Positions 23,301 through 31,080 of a DNA stretch of 32,515 nucleotides are shown here, piece after piece. The stretch spans positions 1-32,515 of the forward strand of contig CAKRUB010000029.1 in the NCBI GenBank assembly GCA_934402375.1, in the 5' to 3' direction. Positions within the stretch are counted from its first letter, which is position 1; every line of letters starts with the position of its first letter. The position numbers and the translations under genes are program-made. Under the pieces are notes generated by a model that saw nothing but the letters and a program-made list of their open reading frames with translations, was not told where the DNA came from and ran no database searches. The stretch comes from an uncultured Acetatifactor sp. Its GTDB lineage: Bacteria > Bacillota > Clostridia > Lachnospirales > Lachnospiraceae.

Positions 23301-24877
23301 GCAAAAGCGCAGTTATCGTCCAGCAGAGCCGCGACAGTCGTATAGCGAACGCTGCCTATCACGTCGATGCGGTTCATCTTGGTGTCCTTGGTAGCGTAAA
23401 ACATATCGCCAGCCTTGAGCTTTGTCACCAGCTCCGCACTGCCAATCATATCCAGACCGCCATCCAGCCTGACGTTACCCCGCATATCCAGCTCACCGCT
23501 GCTGGCGTAGACAGCAGCGGTTCCCCTGCCTCCGGTGGCAGTCAGCTTGCCGTTAAAACACAGCATACCGTTGTACAAGGCTATGGCATTCATATTAAGA
23601 TCGGTGTAATCATTGTCGCTGATCATGTCGAGCACCGCATCGCCCGTGACCTTAAGCGTACCGCTGCTCACCTGCAAGGGCTCACCGCTAGCGCTGGATA
23701 GGGTCTTGCCGTTCATGTCCAGCTCGACCGTCCTGCCATTGGCATCCAGTGAAAAATGCGCATCCACAATACCTTCATTCTCGCCGGACGCATAGGATTC
23801 CAGCTTGAAAGAGGTTCTTCCACTGGCAATAGCGTCACTGACACTCTCTGTATCGCCATAGAGATTACCGTCACTGTCACTGGCAATGGGGGAAAAGTGG
23901 CAGATGGTACACACACCGTCAGGGTCATAGTCATGCTCTTTGAGATCACCGGTGATATAACCGCACATGCCACAGCCGGAGCCGTGCTTTGTGCCGTCAT
24001 CCGATGGAATCATTATTATGTAGTGCTCTACCTGTTTTTTGTTGCCGCAGATGCATATCGTATAATGATAGGTTTCATCACACCCTTCAACGCCCTCGCT
24101 AAAAGTGCAATCCTCAAGCTCGCTGTAACCGCACCACTCACATGCCACAGTATGCTGTTCTTCGTCGAATGGTTCATACGTCAGCCATATATCACCATCT
24201 TCATCCTCATGATCACAGATTTCAAACGTAAGAGACTTCACATTTGGCTGCTGGCTGTCGTTTCTCGAAATCGGCTGTCCCGTCGCATTATCGGTGCATT
24301 TAATCCCTGTCCATGCATATAGCCATGCATCACTATTACGCGCGGATGAGCTTCCGGTTGCCGTAACCTTTCCACCGCAGATATGAATCCATGCCGGATT
24401 TGGATTATTGTCCACTTCTACATAATCAAATGCATAGCCGGTTTCATTTTCGATGGTCATCTCCCCGCTTTGGTTTTCCTGACCATAAATGGCGAGTCCC
24501 GTGTAAAAATCAGAAGGAAGTGCGGAAAGGCTTCCCTTGATTGTCAGGCTTGCATCATCACAGAGAATGATGCTGACATTCGAATTTTCGGCGGTAACAT
24601 TTCCGTCAATCTCCACCGCTCCCTTTACGACATAGACGTCCTCCGTCAGGGTCGTGGTATCCGCTGTCAGGTATTCATACTCCGTTACGGTTCTGTCCTC
24701 GCAAATACTCTCCCTAATATACCTATACTGAAGTTCCGGCTTTGTTGTCGCACTCTCATCCGAAAGCAGCGCAGGCTGATTGCCACTGCTCACCGACTCC
24801 TCCGCCAACGCTGTCACGGGCATCAGACTCAGCCAGAGCACAAACGCCATAAACATACTCAATACTCTCTTCTTCAT
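17330..24877 (-). CDS. Giant secreted multidomain surface protein with C-terminal type I dockerin
   Basis: This encodes 2515 residues. The order is: a signal peptide (about 1-25, MSM..VTALAEE); a region of beta-helix-like repeats mixed with CxxC-type motifs ([34 protein letters not shown]) to about residue 900; bacterial Ig-like/MBG-type modules from about 1100 to 2180 with recurrent AYDGTT/TYDGMD and ITKATAP segments; a Pro/Ser/Thr linker (about 2182-2290); a beta-rich domain (about 2295-2450); and a type I dockerin ([13 protein letters not shown] and [13 protein letters not shown], about 2456-2515). The ATG has GGAG 7 bases upstream. A role in adhesion or binding is inferred; no catalytic domain was recognised. 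The LuxR gene upstream and the anchored cohesin-like gene downstream suggest a regulated surface complex. Confidence 0.85.
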   Translation of the reverse strand: MKKRVLSMFMAFVLWLSLMPVTALAEESVSSGNQPALLSDESATTKPELQYRYIRESICEDRTVTEYEYLTADTTTLTEDVYVVKGAVEIDGNVTAENSNVSIILCDDASLTIKGSLSALPSDFYTGLAIYGQENQSGEMTIENETGYAFDYVEVDNNPNPAWIHICGGKVTATGSSSARNSDAWLYAWTGIKCTDNATGQPISRNDSQQPNVKSLTFEICDHEDEDGDIWLTYEPFDEEQHTVACEWCGYSELEDCTFSEGVEGCDETYHYTICICGNKKQVEHYIIMIPSDDGTKHGSGCGMCGYITGDLKEHDYDPDGVCTICHFSPIASDSDGNLYGDTESVSDAIASGRTSFKLESYASGENEGIVDAHFSLDANGRTVELDMNGKTLSSASGEPLQVSSGTLKVTGDAVLDMISDNDYTDLNMNAIALYNGMLCFNGKLTATGGRGTAAVYASSGELDMRGNVRLDGGLDMIGSAELVTKLKAGDMFYATKDTKMNRIDVIGSVRYTTVAALLDDNCAFALCDVDGNYVDADGNITDTPVIVSGNTTTLAKDVIVVAHEQHTFVLDESTQNYQCVCGKICGHTNWTTAGKCTDCGYVCAHEKVNETDGNYTCDTCKAQITIKITKDETVKYIAANVQSRYGYTDDLSLADAISAAEDGSTLTMLRDGVLAHGCVVGKSLTLNLNNKQMNGGSLHVGSTGDVNTEAEPGMLTLTGSGKIEGGVGTYVNPKGTLITDEQWSGTLNKLYFSGEDLRDAEVKKQYKRTTLRGGKYEGIYCIGVYLPNGFSEVEIKLGDILADGYAFRYTDGDNKGQFVECETVIPCSGKITNVEVVPCTHKKVENRTCVYCGKTGIAAVSGKKIYASVKEALDDVAANGGEVKLYEGIDNYDSPGWDSRSYIEIDLNGQTVNMSDGSSLVLSHGTSLVIFDSSVDQNGKFGATEVMDASLKVESGCVQEITVEEPDAEILLEEGSRVNALNIADRGKLPASYLEDGCYLYDSSADVIIDPVQSTNISASSSGSLVVKMAPVKINATRESQTVPISRNRIPFSLSVQLTGQTAPEKIEIQWYAVKSRVSQGVNETAAVMTLATDGSYTFDNDTVCNFAELTFGRTYEAIGVLTAKDSEGNELWKTAVTGYDLKISNPSLEDAEIVFTDGSEAVFKPDVDNSSVGNTVVPEYTVTCNGQTLTEDTDYTVAGNTATEIGTYTLTITGTGDYVGEKTADWTVVPCEISGPFTANAAEKAYDGTTALPDDLLRNVFICAGSSQFIALKEGIDYTITDAHFDSAEAGADKTVIFTVELKNKNYTFEEGRTEKTCTLSTGYNFKITKATAPTSAHGALTITNYLKKTYTYDVSGLLPELGEGRSYGDVAYEIETIDLAAYYETQYGAATETASISEDGVLTLPIQYNKSDEKNLYVIVKVSSSNYEEFLLTIDVSTKDKLKPTGEPVLSRKKLTYGETVGAITLSGSLKDPESGAEVTGKFEWELPDVVPNVKNGENPDGICQACWWFFPDDTDVYQHIDGMVELTILPRDIADAVVKLDQDSFEYNMQGQSPAVVSVQLGEKTLTETTDYTVAVTNETSAGAYILTVSGCGNYTGEATAAWTITPKTVANPTIEVSDCVYDEGRELTPGVTLKDGENVIPESEYTVSYSDNINAGTATVTITDVEGGNYTVSGSTTFEITKAAAPLLTAHNVAQKYTLVTEQTITLPDLTTLGMPEGAQVLNADAFAKGSVTSKENVTPTWDVDGNTGAITYTLPDGVKAGDVFTFTIMISSGNYEDAELAVVLTLTDREEPTLNLSPITVEYTGDPVPAEKISGTASVDGETVAGTWSWETGQALTELADSGEKTVIFTPDDQVNFKPVEGTVTVTITKIDLGRAVITITNQEELVFHPASDDNSKGDGRIVSFTVTLDGKTLVRGTDYILPDGLDENDEAGWAADAGEQSFDITGTGNYQGTGTVGYTITKHTLGTPGIVQNVTKTYDGMDSLENTSYGLTDVFSSMETQTYQGTVELKQDAGYEVTEARYDSANAGSDKTVTYTIKLLNPNYQFEDGKDTLTFTANHETTGGTFEITKATAPKAADGAITVVNDSTADYTLDLAKLLPVLDEGKSYGNVTYGTPDAQLDTGYTASGVTVNENGVLALKVAASADLDEGAVGTITIPVTTENYNAITLTVQVSAENKPAPTPSPTPSPSPTPSPSPSATPSPSPSATPSPSPSATPSPSSATPSPSPSAMPNPSPTPSATSSPSPSATPSPTPSSTPSPSSAPAPSSTPAPSSTPAPGSNAASSPEINGESKNWRAITRDLSVMVEGSETTIRLRGNNEVPADVIKAIADKKLKATFVFDDKLSWQLDGAEIETPTVAKLKITTVTSLDSSSLRGTAGMKFRIDGTDNPTELTISFNKKEAGKFANLYRKNGDELVFVDNVKVDKNGYARGVEVEEKGDYVVMLCEFSDRLGDANNDGIVNAVDASTILRRIVELGDAENVEMLDYNGDGKINALDAAKLLQDLVAR
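18010..18322 (-). repeat. Low-complexity tandem repeat encoding a Pro/Ser/Thr linker
   Basis: About 310 bases of degenerate short repeats (CTCGGTGTCG- and GGACTAGG-like units on the plus strand) encode runs of [11 protein letters not shown] and [11 protein letters not shown]. This is the flexible linker between the Ig-like stalk and the C-terminal domain. Imperfect 15-33 base units suggest expansion and contraction by slippage in multiples of three. It also creates a long false open frame on the opposite strand. Confidence 0.85.
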
Positions 24878-24932
24878 AAGCTTCTCCTTTAAATATGTAA
24901 TACCTCTTTATGTAGTATTTCTTCTATATCCA

Positions 24933-24951
24933 GTCCGCCGTCAGAGCGGAC
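24933..24951 (-). terminator. Short hairpin after the LuxR gene
   Basis: GTCCGC (24933-24938) and GCGGAC (24946-24951) form a 6-bp GC-rich stem 5 bases past the LuxR stop. No T-run follows on the minus strand, so termination would be weak. The remaining bases before the giant gene (24878-24932) hold its ribosome binding site and an AATAC/GTATT inverted repeat, but no convincing -35/-10 pair. Confidence 0.35.
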
Positions 24952-24955
24952 ACAT

Positions 24956-27319
24956 TTAAGAACTGTTAGATATGAGCCAGAGCTTCTTCGCCGCGGTTCT
25001 CGCCTCGCTGCGCCGGCTGACGCCGAGCTTATCCAGTATGTGGCTCACATGGGTCTTGACGGTCGGCAGCTTGATGTCCATAATCTGCGCGATCTCGGCA
25101 TTGCTCTTGTCCGCACAGATGAGGTGCAGAATCTGCAGCTCCGTCGGCGTCAGTTCATTGCCGGGCGCAAGGCGCGGCCGCAGGAAATCCGGATAATATG
25201 CCGCCTGTGCCCGCACATCCGCCATAAGGCTCTTATACCATCTGGCACTTCCCTCCCAGCATAGTTTATCCAGAAGCGGTAAAACCGCCGCGCCGTAGAC
25301 GCTGATGGTGCGGATAAAGCGATATTCCGCCGCCCTGTCTATCGCCGCAGTGAGCCGTGTCTGCCATGCATCGTCCTTGTTCCGGTAGAAAGCAATGGCC
25401 GTCAGGACATTCAGGTGGATGCCGTCGATGTGCCGCCAACAGTTTTCGATGTACGGCTCCAGCGGAGAGAGCGTCATCAGCGCTGCATCCGTTTTTCCGT
25501 CCGCAATCTCCACCATTGCCTGCGTGAGATACTGGTAGCGCTTCATCACGTTCAGGTGTACCGGGTCGCGGGGCGCTTTCGCGCGGTACCACTCGTCCGC
25601 AGTGTCCAGATCGCCCGCGTGAAGCCTGAAACGGCAGAGCATGGCATCCATGTTCGGAAGGAAGCGCGTCAGTCCCCGCTCCTCAAACTGCTGTCGCAGG
25701 AAAAGGATCGTGCGGTAGGCATCCTCGCTCTGTCCGCCCGCGAACTGGCTGCGGGCTAGCAGGCCATTGATGGCAAATTCCATGTCCGGCGTTCCCTTCT
25801 GCCGGATTTCGCTCATGCGGGGGATCAGCGAAAGCATACGCCCGGAGATATTTTCCCCTTTTTCAAACTTGCTCTCGGCTATTGCGCAGTCCGCGAGACC
25901 GATGCCGTCTTTTCCAAGGATTGCCTCTACCGGAATACGCATTGTATTATAGAGAAGATCGTCCTTCTTACTCCATGTCGAGAAATCTTTTCCTCCGTTC
26001 ATGACGCTCGGGAGCGCGCTCGTAACGGAGAACGCCGGCAGGGCTACTTCCTTATTTGTCAGCAGCCGGAAGACCGCCGGGATAGTATCGGTCAGTCCCT
26101 CCACTCCGCGCTGGGGCAGGGAAATATCCAGCCACGCCAGACGGCTGCGCGCCTGTTTTCCGGCGGCATCCCGTGATCCACAGCGGTCAGCGAATTTCCG
26201 AAGCTCGTGATGCCAGCGTTCAGAACCTTCGTAGTCCGATGCCAGTGCACAGAGCATACTCATGCCCTGCATCAGCGAGGGCGAAGCCAGAATCTCGGAT
26301 TCTGGCAGGCTGTGGTAGTATTTCTCCATCTCACTGTAATGTCCCATGCCGGGATGAAGCTCGGCGTTGCGGACAAGAAGCTCGGAGACCTTGGAATGAT
26401 CACCGCCTTTCGCATAGCAGTCCAGTGCGTTGGCATAATCTTCCTTTAATTCATAATAAAGACCACCCCGGTCGAACAGCGCCCTTCTCTTTTCCTCGCT
26501 GTATTCCCGCTCCATCTCCCAGATGAGAAACGAGCGGAACTGCGACCAGAAGTGGAAGTGCTGTACATCATCGCTGAGCAGCATCGTTGTGTTAATCAGC
26601 AGCCAGTCCAGCAAAGCTCCCGCATGGGGATCGCCGGTGACCATTCTCGCCATCTCGAGATCAAAGCACTCAAAGGGCGCAAGCTCCAGCAGAAAGTGAC
26701 GCATGGGAAGGTCAAGACGCCGGTAGACGAGCGCATCAAAATATGCAAAGACTTCCCGCAATGCCCGCGCAACAATTTCCGTGCCAAACGGTTTCCCTCC
26801 CGACATACACCGAGCGATAATGACTACGCCGAGCGGGTAGCCGATGGATTCTTTCAAGATGCCGCTGATTTCGCCGTCCGACACCTCGAACCCGCTTTCC
26901 TTGAAAAACTTCCGTATATCCTCACGGTCAAAGAGCAGATCGTGCGCTCCCAGAACCGTCATCAGTCCTGTATATTGAAAGGCAATCAGCTGACCGGGCA
27001 GTGCGCCGCGGGAGAGAAGCACAAAGCGACGTTCCGGGTTAGATCGGATCAGCTCACAGAGCATCTGCAGGTCATGCTCCTCCTGCATATACTGGAGGTC
27101 GTCGATCAGGAGAAGCTTCCAGTCCTCTGGCAGTGCGACAAGGGAGAAGTCGGGCGCTGCCGCACTCATACGGCAAACCTTCTGTCTGCACAGCAGCGCA
27201 TCCGCCAGTGTCGTTTTTCCGAAGCCACAGGGCGCGCTGAAAAAAAGCACCCGTCCACGCTGCATGAATTGCTCAAACTGCTGCTTAACGGCTGCTTTTA
27301 CAACCACGATTTCCGGCAC
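24956..27319 (-). CDS. MalT/LAL-type LuxR-family transcriptional regulator
   Basis: This encodes 787 residues. An N-terminal NTPase has Walker A APCGFGKTTL (about 29-38) and a Walker B-like LLLIDDLQ near residue 70. A long helical, TPR-like middle follows. A C-terminal LuxR helix-turn-helix (about 722-780) reads LTPTELQILHLICADKSNAE, then IAQIMDIKLPTVKTHVSHIL, then DKLGVSRRSEA. MalT-type proteins bind an inducer and ATP to activate transcription. The start is GTG (27317-27319), with AAGGAGG 7 bases upstream. The giant dockerin gene starts 78 bases after its stop on the same strand, so it is the obvious candidate target. It has its own promoter. The inducer is unknown. Confidence 0.85.
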   Translation of the reverse strand: MPEIVVVKAAVKQQFEQFMQRGRVLFFSAPCGFGKTTLADALLCRQKVCRMSAAAPDFSLVALPEDWKLLLIDDLQYMQEEHDLQMLCELIRSNPERRFVLLSRGALPGQLIAFQYTGLMTVLGAHDLLFDREDIRKFFKESGFEVSDGEISGILKESIGYPLGVVIIARCMSGGKPFGTEIVARALREVFAYFDALVYRRLDLPMRHFLLELAPFECFDLEMARMVTGDPHAGALLDWLLINTTMLLSDDVQHFHFWSQFRSFLIWEMEREYSEEKRRALFDRGGLYYELKEDYANALDCYAKGGDHSKVSELLVRNAELHPGMGHYSEMEKYYHSLPESEILASPSLMQGMSMLCALASDYEGSERWHHELRKFADRCGSRDAAGKQARSRLAWLDISLPQRGVEGLTDTIPAVFRLLTNKEVALPAFSVTSALPSVMNGGKDFSTWSKKDDLLYNTMRIPVEAILGKDGIGLADCAIAESKFEKGENISGRMLSLIPRMSEIRQKGTPDMEFAINGLLARSQFAGGQSEDAYRTILFLRQQFEERGLTRFLPNMDAMLCRFRLHAGDLDTADEWYRAKAPRDPVHLNVMKRYQYLTQAMVEIADGKTDAALMTLSPLEPYIENCWRHIDGIHLNVLTAIAFYRNKDDAWQTRLTAAIDRAAEYRFIRTISVYGAAVLPLLDKLCWEGSARWYKSLMADVRAQAAYYPDFLRPRLAPGNELTPTELQILHLICADKSNAEIAQIMDIKLPTVKTHVSHILDKLGVSRRSEARTAAKKLWLISNSS

Positions 27320-27376
27320 TTTCTTCCCTCCTTGCTGTTCTGTGTATCATTGGCATCTGATTTTGGTATTATTTCT

Positions 27377-27404
27377 ATTATATCAAATGCACCGAAAAAG
27401 TAAA
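27377..27404 (-). promoter_or_regulatory. Promoter of the LuxR-type regulator gene
   Basis: On the minus strand, TTTACT (27399-27404) and TATAAT (27377-27382) are 16 bases apart, with TGA just before the -10 (extended -10). The -35 directly abuts the stop codon of the upstream ATPase gene. The leader would be about 50 bases. Confidence 0.65.
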
Positions 27405-28844
27405 TCATCCCAAAGTATGAGGAAGAACGTGCATCAGACGATCCTCGTTGATCAGCAACAGACCCTGATTATTTTTCGCAACCTCCATCATTCGCTGCGT
27501 AAATCCGCTTTTACTAAAAACACCATATAGAACTTCATATCCGGGAAACGCTCTCTTCAATTCGCCAGCGTTCAAAACTTTATCCTTTAGCGAAAAATAC
27601 ACCGGTGCGTCTACAGGCTTTGCATGATATTTACATTCTCCTGCAAATATCCGACTGTTCTGATGGTCAACAGCCATGACATCAATTTCCGTATCGCCAT
27701 CATAGTCGTTCAGCCAATACGAGCCAATTTGAGACGGTACAAACGAGAGCGTTCCTTTTCTACACAACTCTGCAAACAAGTCCTTACAAATATCCTCGTA
27801 TGCAAATGCAACAAATTTTTCTTTAAAATCCCTGCCGATCTCGTCTAAAACAATTTGCATATTGTCTAATTCCAGTTCTCCTTTGAAGGGATACACATAT
27901 CTGAACCAGAATCTGATAAAATTGTCCGAAATAAAATACAGTCCTTTTCTGGACTTTTCCGGGTTCTTCTCTGTTATCGGAGTCCTCTTTTCAATGAAAC
28001 CCAGATCGGCAAGCGTCGCCAGATAGGGAGTCAGCGAAGAGGTTTCCTGTCCCAATGCTCCCGCAATTTTTCCTAATTTATGATTACCGTCTGCAATCAC
28101 CTTTATAATGGAGAAATAGTTTACTGCTGTCATAGATTCACTTTTCAGCAGGAAAAAGGGTTCCTCATACAAAAATCCGCTCTTGGAAAGGACAACCTCC
28201 TTCAGCTGATCAGTAAGTTCCCTGTCGTCCTCAAAAAACTCCAGATACTTCGGCATGCCGCCTGTCACCGCATACTGCTCTACCGCCTTTTCAAAAGGCA
28301 GCTTCTGAGCATTGAATACTTCTGCAAACGAAAGTGGAGCCAGCCGCATTTGCGAGGTTCTCCGTCCATACAGCGGACTATCATACGCAAGTGCGTGTTT
28401 TTTCATCATTCCGATCAGCGAACCGGACAGGATCAGCATTACATTATTATCTTTTAGAATTTCATCCCATACGTTTTGCAAAACAGAGGGAAACGCAGGA
28501 TTAATTTTCACAAGGTAGGGGAACTCGTCGATAACAAGCACTTTCTTTTTATCAGGTTCATAGTCGGCAATCACCTGAAACAGATCCAGCCAGTCAGTAA
28601 ATGCCGCTTTCTGCAACAGGCTGTTTCTTGTCGTGCGGGCAACGACACCAGCCAGACGCTTCATGCTCTGGCTTTCGAGCTCTTCCGTTGCAAGAAAATA
28701 AAATGCTGTCTTTTGCCTTAGAAATTCTTTGATCAACGTCGTTTTTCCAACTCTGCGCCGACCGTAGATAACCACGAAGCTGCTACCATGCTCATACTCT
28801 GCATTCAGTTTAACCAGTTCTGCTTTTCTTCCTATAAATTTCAT
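27405..28844 (-). CDS. Archaeal-type AAA ATPase with DUF234 / nuclease-like C-terminus
   Basis: This encodes 479 residues. The N-terminal ATPase starts MKFIGRKAEL, with Walker A GRRRVGKTTL (28-37), Walker B VLVIDEFPYL (about 102-111) and a sensor-like LILSGSLIG. A winged-helix-like segment follows. The C-terminal region has EIDVMAVD (from about 386) and FAGECKY (to about 406), which fit a PD-(D/E)XK nuclease core (Asp388, Glu403, Lys405). These ATPase_2/DUF234 proteins are widespread in gut Clostridia and Bacteroidetes; their role is not established. I start at ATG 28842-28844, just after a 10-codon upstream ORF. The gene has its own promoter and is not clearly linked to its neighbours. Confidence 0.85.
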   Translation of the reverse strand: MKFIGRKAELVKLNAEYEHGSSFVVIYGRRRVGKTTLIKEFLRQKTAFYFLATEELESQSMKRLAGVVARTTRNSLLQKAAFTDWLDLFQVIADYEPDKKKVLVIDEFPYLVKINPAFPSVLQNVWDEILKDNNVMLILSGSLIGMMKKHALAYDSPLYGRRTSQMRLAPLSFAEVFNAQKLPFEKAVEQYAVTGGMPKYLEFFEDDRELTDQLKEVVLSKSGFLYEEPFFLLKSESMTAVNYFSIIKVIADGNHKLGKIAGALGQETSSLTPYLATLADLGFIEKRTPITEKNPEKSRKGLYFISDNFIRFWFRYVYPFKGELELDNMQIVLDEIGRDFKEKFVAFAYEDICKDLFAELCRKGTLSFVPSQIGSYWLNDYDGDTEIDVMAVDHQNSRIFAGECKYHAKPVDAPVYFSLKDKVLNAGELKRAFPGYEVLYGVFSKSGFTQRMMEVAKNNQGLLLINEDRLMHVLPHTLG

Positions 28845-28846
28845 CT

Positions 28847-28879
28847 TTATTTCCATTTCTGTGCACATTCTTTGCGCAT
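28847..28879 (-). CDS. 10-codon upstream ORF (candidate leader peptide) of the ATPase gene
   Basis: The frame reads MRKECAQKWK then TAA, ending 2 bases before the ATPase ATG. A GAGGTG ribosome-binding-like sequence lies about 9 bases upstream of its start. It matches the HTH gene's upstream ORF (15646-15678) at 28 of 33 bases. One difference is synonymous and one is Lys/Arg; the Cys and Arg at positions 2 and 5 are exchanged. The ATPase's own ribosome binding site would be a weak GGAAA inside the last sense codons, so coupling to upstream translation is plausible. Confidence 0.5.
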   Translation of the reverse strand: MRKECAQKWK

Positions 28880-28942
28880 AGCGAGTTGCACCTCATCTAA
28901 AAGTCAAATTATAATAAAATAGTTTATGATAAGTTTGTTTAT

Positions 28943-28970
28943 ATTATACATTCCTTTATCAGAAAGTCAA
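28943..28970 (-). promoter_or_regulatory. Promoter of the ATPase gene
   Basis: On the minus strand, TTGACT (28965-28970) and TATAAT (28943-28948) are 16 bases apart in an AT-rich stretch. The leader of about 90 bases carries the upstream ORF. Confidence 0.75.
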
Positions 28971-29016
28971 GTTTTTTATGAATTGCTGTGCATTTCAGTG
29001 TCTTGCGGTGCACTGC

Positions 29017-29060
29017 AAAAAGCGCATGCAAAGTTCGGCAAACTCTGCATGCGCTTTTTT
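29017..29060. terminator. Terminator downstream of ptsI (bidirectional)
   Basis: The perfect 14-bp inverted repeat AAAAAGCGCATGCA (29017-29030) / TGCATGCGCTTTTT (29046-29059), with a further short inner stem, has T-runs on both strands. It overlaps the ptsI stop codon and isolates ptsI from the ATPase gene. Confidence 0.92.
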
Positions 29061-30687
29061 ACTTTTCGGACGAGCTTCGTACCGCATTTCTGATAGGAAG
29101 CACTGATCTTGGAGAGACGGAAAGCTCATCCACGCCCATTTTGATAAAGGTCTCGGTGAGGGAGCAGTCAGCTGCAAGCTCTCCGCAGATTCCTGCCCAT
29201 ATTCCGGCTTCGTGAGCAGCGTCTACGGTCATTTTTATCATTTTCAGGACTGCGGGATGCTTAGGGTCATAGAATCTCTCAAGTCCCTGTATGCTCTGCC
29301 TGTCAACGGCAATGGTATACTGGGTGAGGTCATTGGTTCCTATGGAAAAAAAGCTTACCTCCTTTGCAAGCTCGGGAGCTATCATTACCGCCGCGGGAGT
29401 TTCGATCATAACGCCAAGCTCAACCTCGCTGTCAAAGGGTATCCTGTCCCTTTTAAGCTCCGCCATAACCGCACTGCACAGGCGCTTTGCCTCCTGCACC
29501 TCCCACAGACTTGATACCATCGGGAACATTACACCCAGCTTCCCATATGCAGATGCACGGTAAAGCGCTCTAAGCTGCGTTTTGAATATCTCGGGGCGGG
29601 AAAGACATATTCGGAGTGCCCTCATTCCAAGTGCAGGGTTTTCTTCATCGGCAAGTCCGAAATAACCTATCTTTTTGTCAGCGCCGATATCCATTGTCCG
29701 TATGATGACTCTTGCACCGTTCATTCTCTGCACAACAGACTTGTATGCTTCAAACTGAACATCCTCGGACGGGAAATCCTCAGAACCAAGATAGAGAAAT
29801 TCGCTCCTGAAAAGACCAATTCCTCTTGCATCATTGGTGATTACGGCATCGACATCAGAGGGAGACGTAATATTCGCATATACCTTTATCTCTTTTCCGT
29901 CAGCGGTCACATCAGGCTGCCCTTTGAGCTGTTCCAGCATTGCCCTTACCGCCTTTTCTTCACGTTGCTTCCTGCCAAGATATTCTCTTGTTGTCTCATC
30001 GGGATCAATGACAATATAGCCTACGCTTCCGTCCATGATCACCTGTCTGCCTTCATATCCGCCGTCCAGGTCAATTTCTGCGTTGATGATCGCAGGAATC
30101 CCCAGCGTTCTCGCAAGAATCGCCGTGTGGCTGTTCGCATTTCCACCGGTCAGGATAAATCCGAGTATCATCGACTTATCCAGTTGAACCGTTTCGCTGG
30201 GAGTGAGGTCATCCGCAAGAATAACGGAAGGCTTATCAAGAACCGTTTCACTGCTTCCTCCGCTCAGCACGGTAATCACACGGTTTGAAATATCCGTGAC
30301 ATCAACGCTTCTTGCCCGCATATAGTCATCGTCCATAGCGGCAAACATTTCGGAAAACTCTTTGCCAACGGCATCAACGGCACTTTCCGCACTGTATTTT
30401 TCCGATGTGATAAGTCCTTCGATTCTGTCTACATAATCAAGATCCTCAAGCATCATACGGTGGGTCTCAAAAAGCATTGCCGCTTCTTCACCAATTTCCG
30501 CTCTGGTTTTTTCGGCAAGTGCATCCAGCTCCGCTGCTGCCTTCTTTGAAGCCTTTTTCCAACGTTCAAGCTCTTCGGTAGGATCACCTGCCTGTCTGTT
30601 CCCGGGAACCGGCTTACTGCGCCTGTAAATATATACGGAACCCTCCGCTATCCCGCCGGATACGCCTGTACCTCTGATGGCTATCAT
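29059..30687 (-). CDS. ptsI: PTS system Enzyme I (phosphoenolpyruvate-protein phosphotransferase)
   Basis: This encodes 542 residues. Enzyme I takes phosphate from PEP on an active-site His and passes it to HPr, starting sugar uptake by the PTS. His187 lies in GGNANSHTAILART, a variant of the usual GGxTSHTAI motif. PEP-binding motifs include GIGLFRSEFL, IRTMDIGADK and SIGTNDLTQYTIAVDR, and the active-site Cys501 lies in GICGELAAD. I start at ATG 30685-30687, with AAAGGCGGTG upstream; a GTG three codons earlier overlaps that ribosome binding site. The gene is full length. It follows a damaged ptsH by 26 bases, so its partner and probably its original promoter have been lost here. Confidence 0.95.
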   Translation of the reverse strand: MIAIRGTGVSGGIAEGSVYIYRRSKPVPGNRQAGDPTEELERWKKASKKAAAELDALAEKTRAEIGEEAAMLFETHRMMLEDLDYVDRIEGLITSEKYSAESAVDAVGKEFSEMFAAMDDDYMRARSVDVTDISNRVITVLSGGSSETVLDKPSVILADDLTPSETVQLDKSMILGFILTGGNANSHTAILARTLGIPAIINAEIDLDGGYEGRQVIMDGSVGYIVIDPDETTREYLGRKQREEKAVRAMLEQLKGQPDVTADGKEIKVYANITSPSDVDAVITNDARGIGLFRSEFLYLGSEDFPSEDVQFEAYKSVVQRMNGARVIIRTMDIGADKKIGYFGLADEENPALGMRALRICLSRPEIFKTQLRALYRASAYGKLGVMFPMVSSLWEVQEAKRLCSAVMAELKRDRIPFDSEVELGVMIETPAAVMIAPELAKEVSFFSIGTNDLTQYTIAVDRQSIQGLERFYDPKHPAVLKMIKMTVDAAHEAGIWAGICGELAADCSLTETFIKMGVDELSVSPRSVLPIRNAVRSSSEK

Positions 30688-30713
30688 AACGAACACCGCC
30701 TTTCTAAATTTAA

Positions 30714-30950
30714 TCAGAATTTATTTTCGATCTGATATGCCTTGACCGCATCGATTGCGAGCTGCTCGTCTTCGCCCTCCGCCTGAACGGTAATGGTATC
30801 ACCACATTTGATGCCAAGACCCATAACTATCGGAACATGATATGATGCATCAACACGACCTGCAAGTTCGCTTAATCTTATGCTAAAATTTTCTACTGCA
30901 TCTTTATTTTTCGCGCTTTGTTCTTTCAAGGTATCAATTTCAGGTAACAA
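30714..30950 (-). pseudogene. ptsH: ptsH (HPr) remnant, 5' end lost
   Basis: The last 45 or so residues are clearly HPr: VMGLGIKCGDTITVQAEGED, then EQLAIDAVKAY. The N-terminal part that should carry GIHARPA with the phosphorylated His15 is absent, and the region around Ser46 reads VDASYHVPI instead of a normal VDAKSI-type sequence. The frame has no ATG before the internal Met and no ribosome binding site at its first possible TTG start. Homology seems to fade near 30925, next to the IS4-family relic, so insertion or deletion probably removed the 5' end. It is just upstream of ptsI. A non-canonical but functional HPr-like protein is unlikely. Confidence 0.75.
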
Positions 30951-30952
30951 AA

Positions 30953-30982
30953 ATTATATATAGCTCTTGACAATCAAGCCAA
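30953..30982 (-). promoter_or_regulatory. Possible promoter reading into the ptsH remnant and ptsI
   Basis: On the minus strand, TTGGCT (30977-30982) and TATAAT (30953-30958) are 18 bases apart. It would start transcription at about the first base of the ptsH remnant and could now drive ptsI. The -35 is only a partial match. Confidence 0.4.
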
Positions 30983-30990
30983 AATGTGTG

Positions 30991-31065
30991 GCCGCTTTCG
31001 TTACTGATTATTTTAAAGGTAACGAAAGCGGCTCTTGAATTAGAACTAAAAATTCATTCTAATTC
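30991..31065. repeat. Two strong inverted repeats upstream of the transposase relic
   Basis: The first is a perfect 14-bp stem, GCCGCTTTCGTTAC (30991-31004) / GTAACGAAAGCGGC (31019-31032), with a 14-base loop. The second is a perfect 9-bp stem, GAATTAGAA (31037-31045) / TTCTAATTC (31057-31065), which ends at the transposase ribosome binding site (AGGAGG). Structures upstream of transposase genes often block read-in transcription and translation from outside the element. The exact IS end could not be placed. Confidence 0.75.
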
Positions 31066-31080
31066 AGGAGGCTTATTATT

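Noticed and set aside
23060..23701. 213-codon plus-strand frame in the giant gene
   Set aside because: Antisense shadow of the giant gene with no start signal or protein resemblance.
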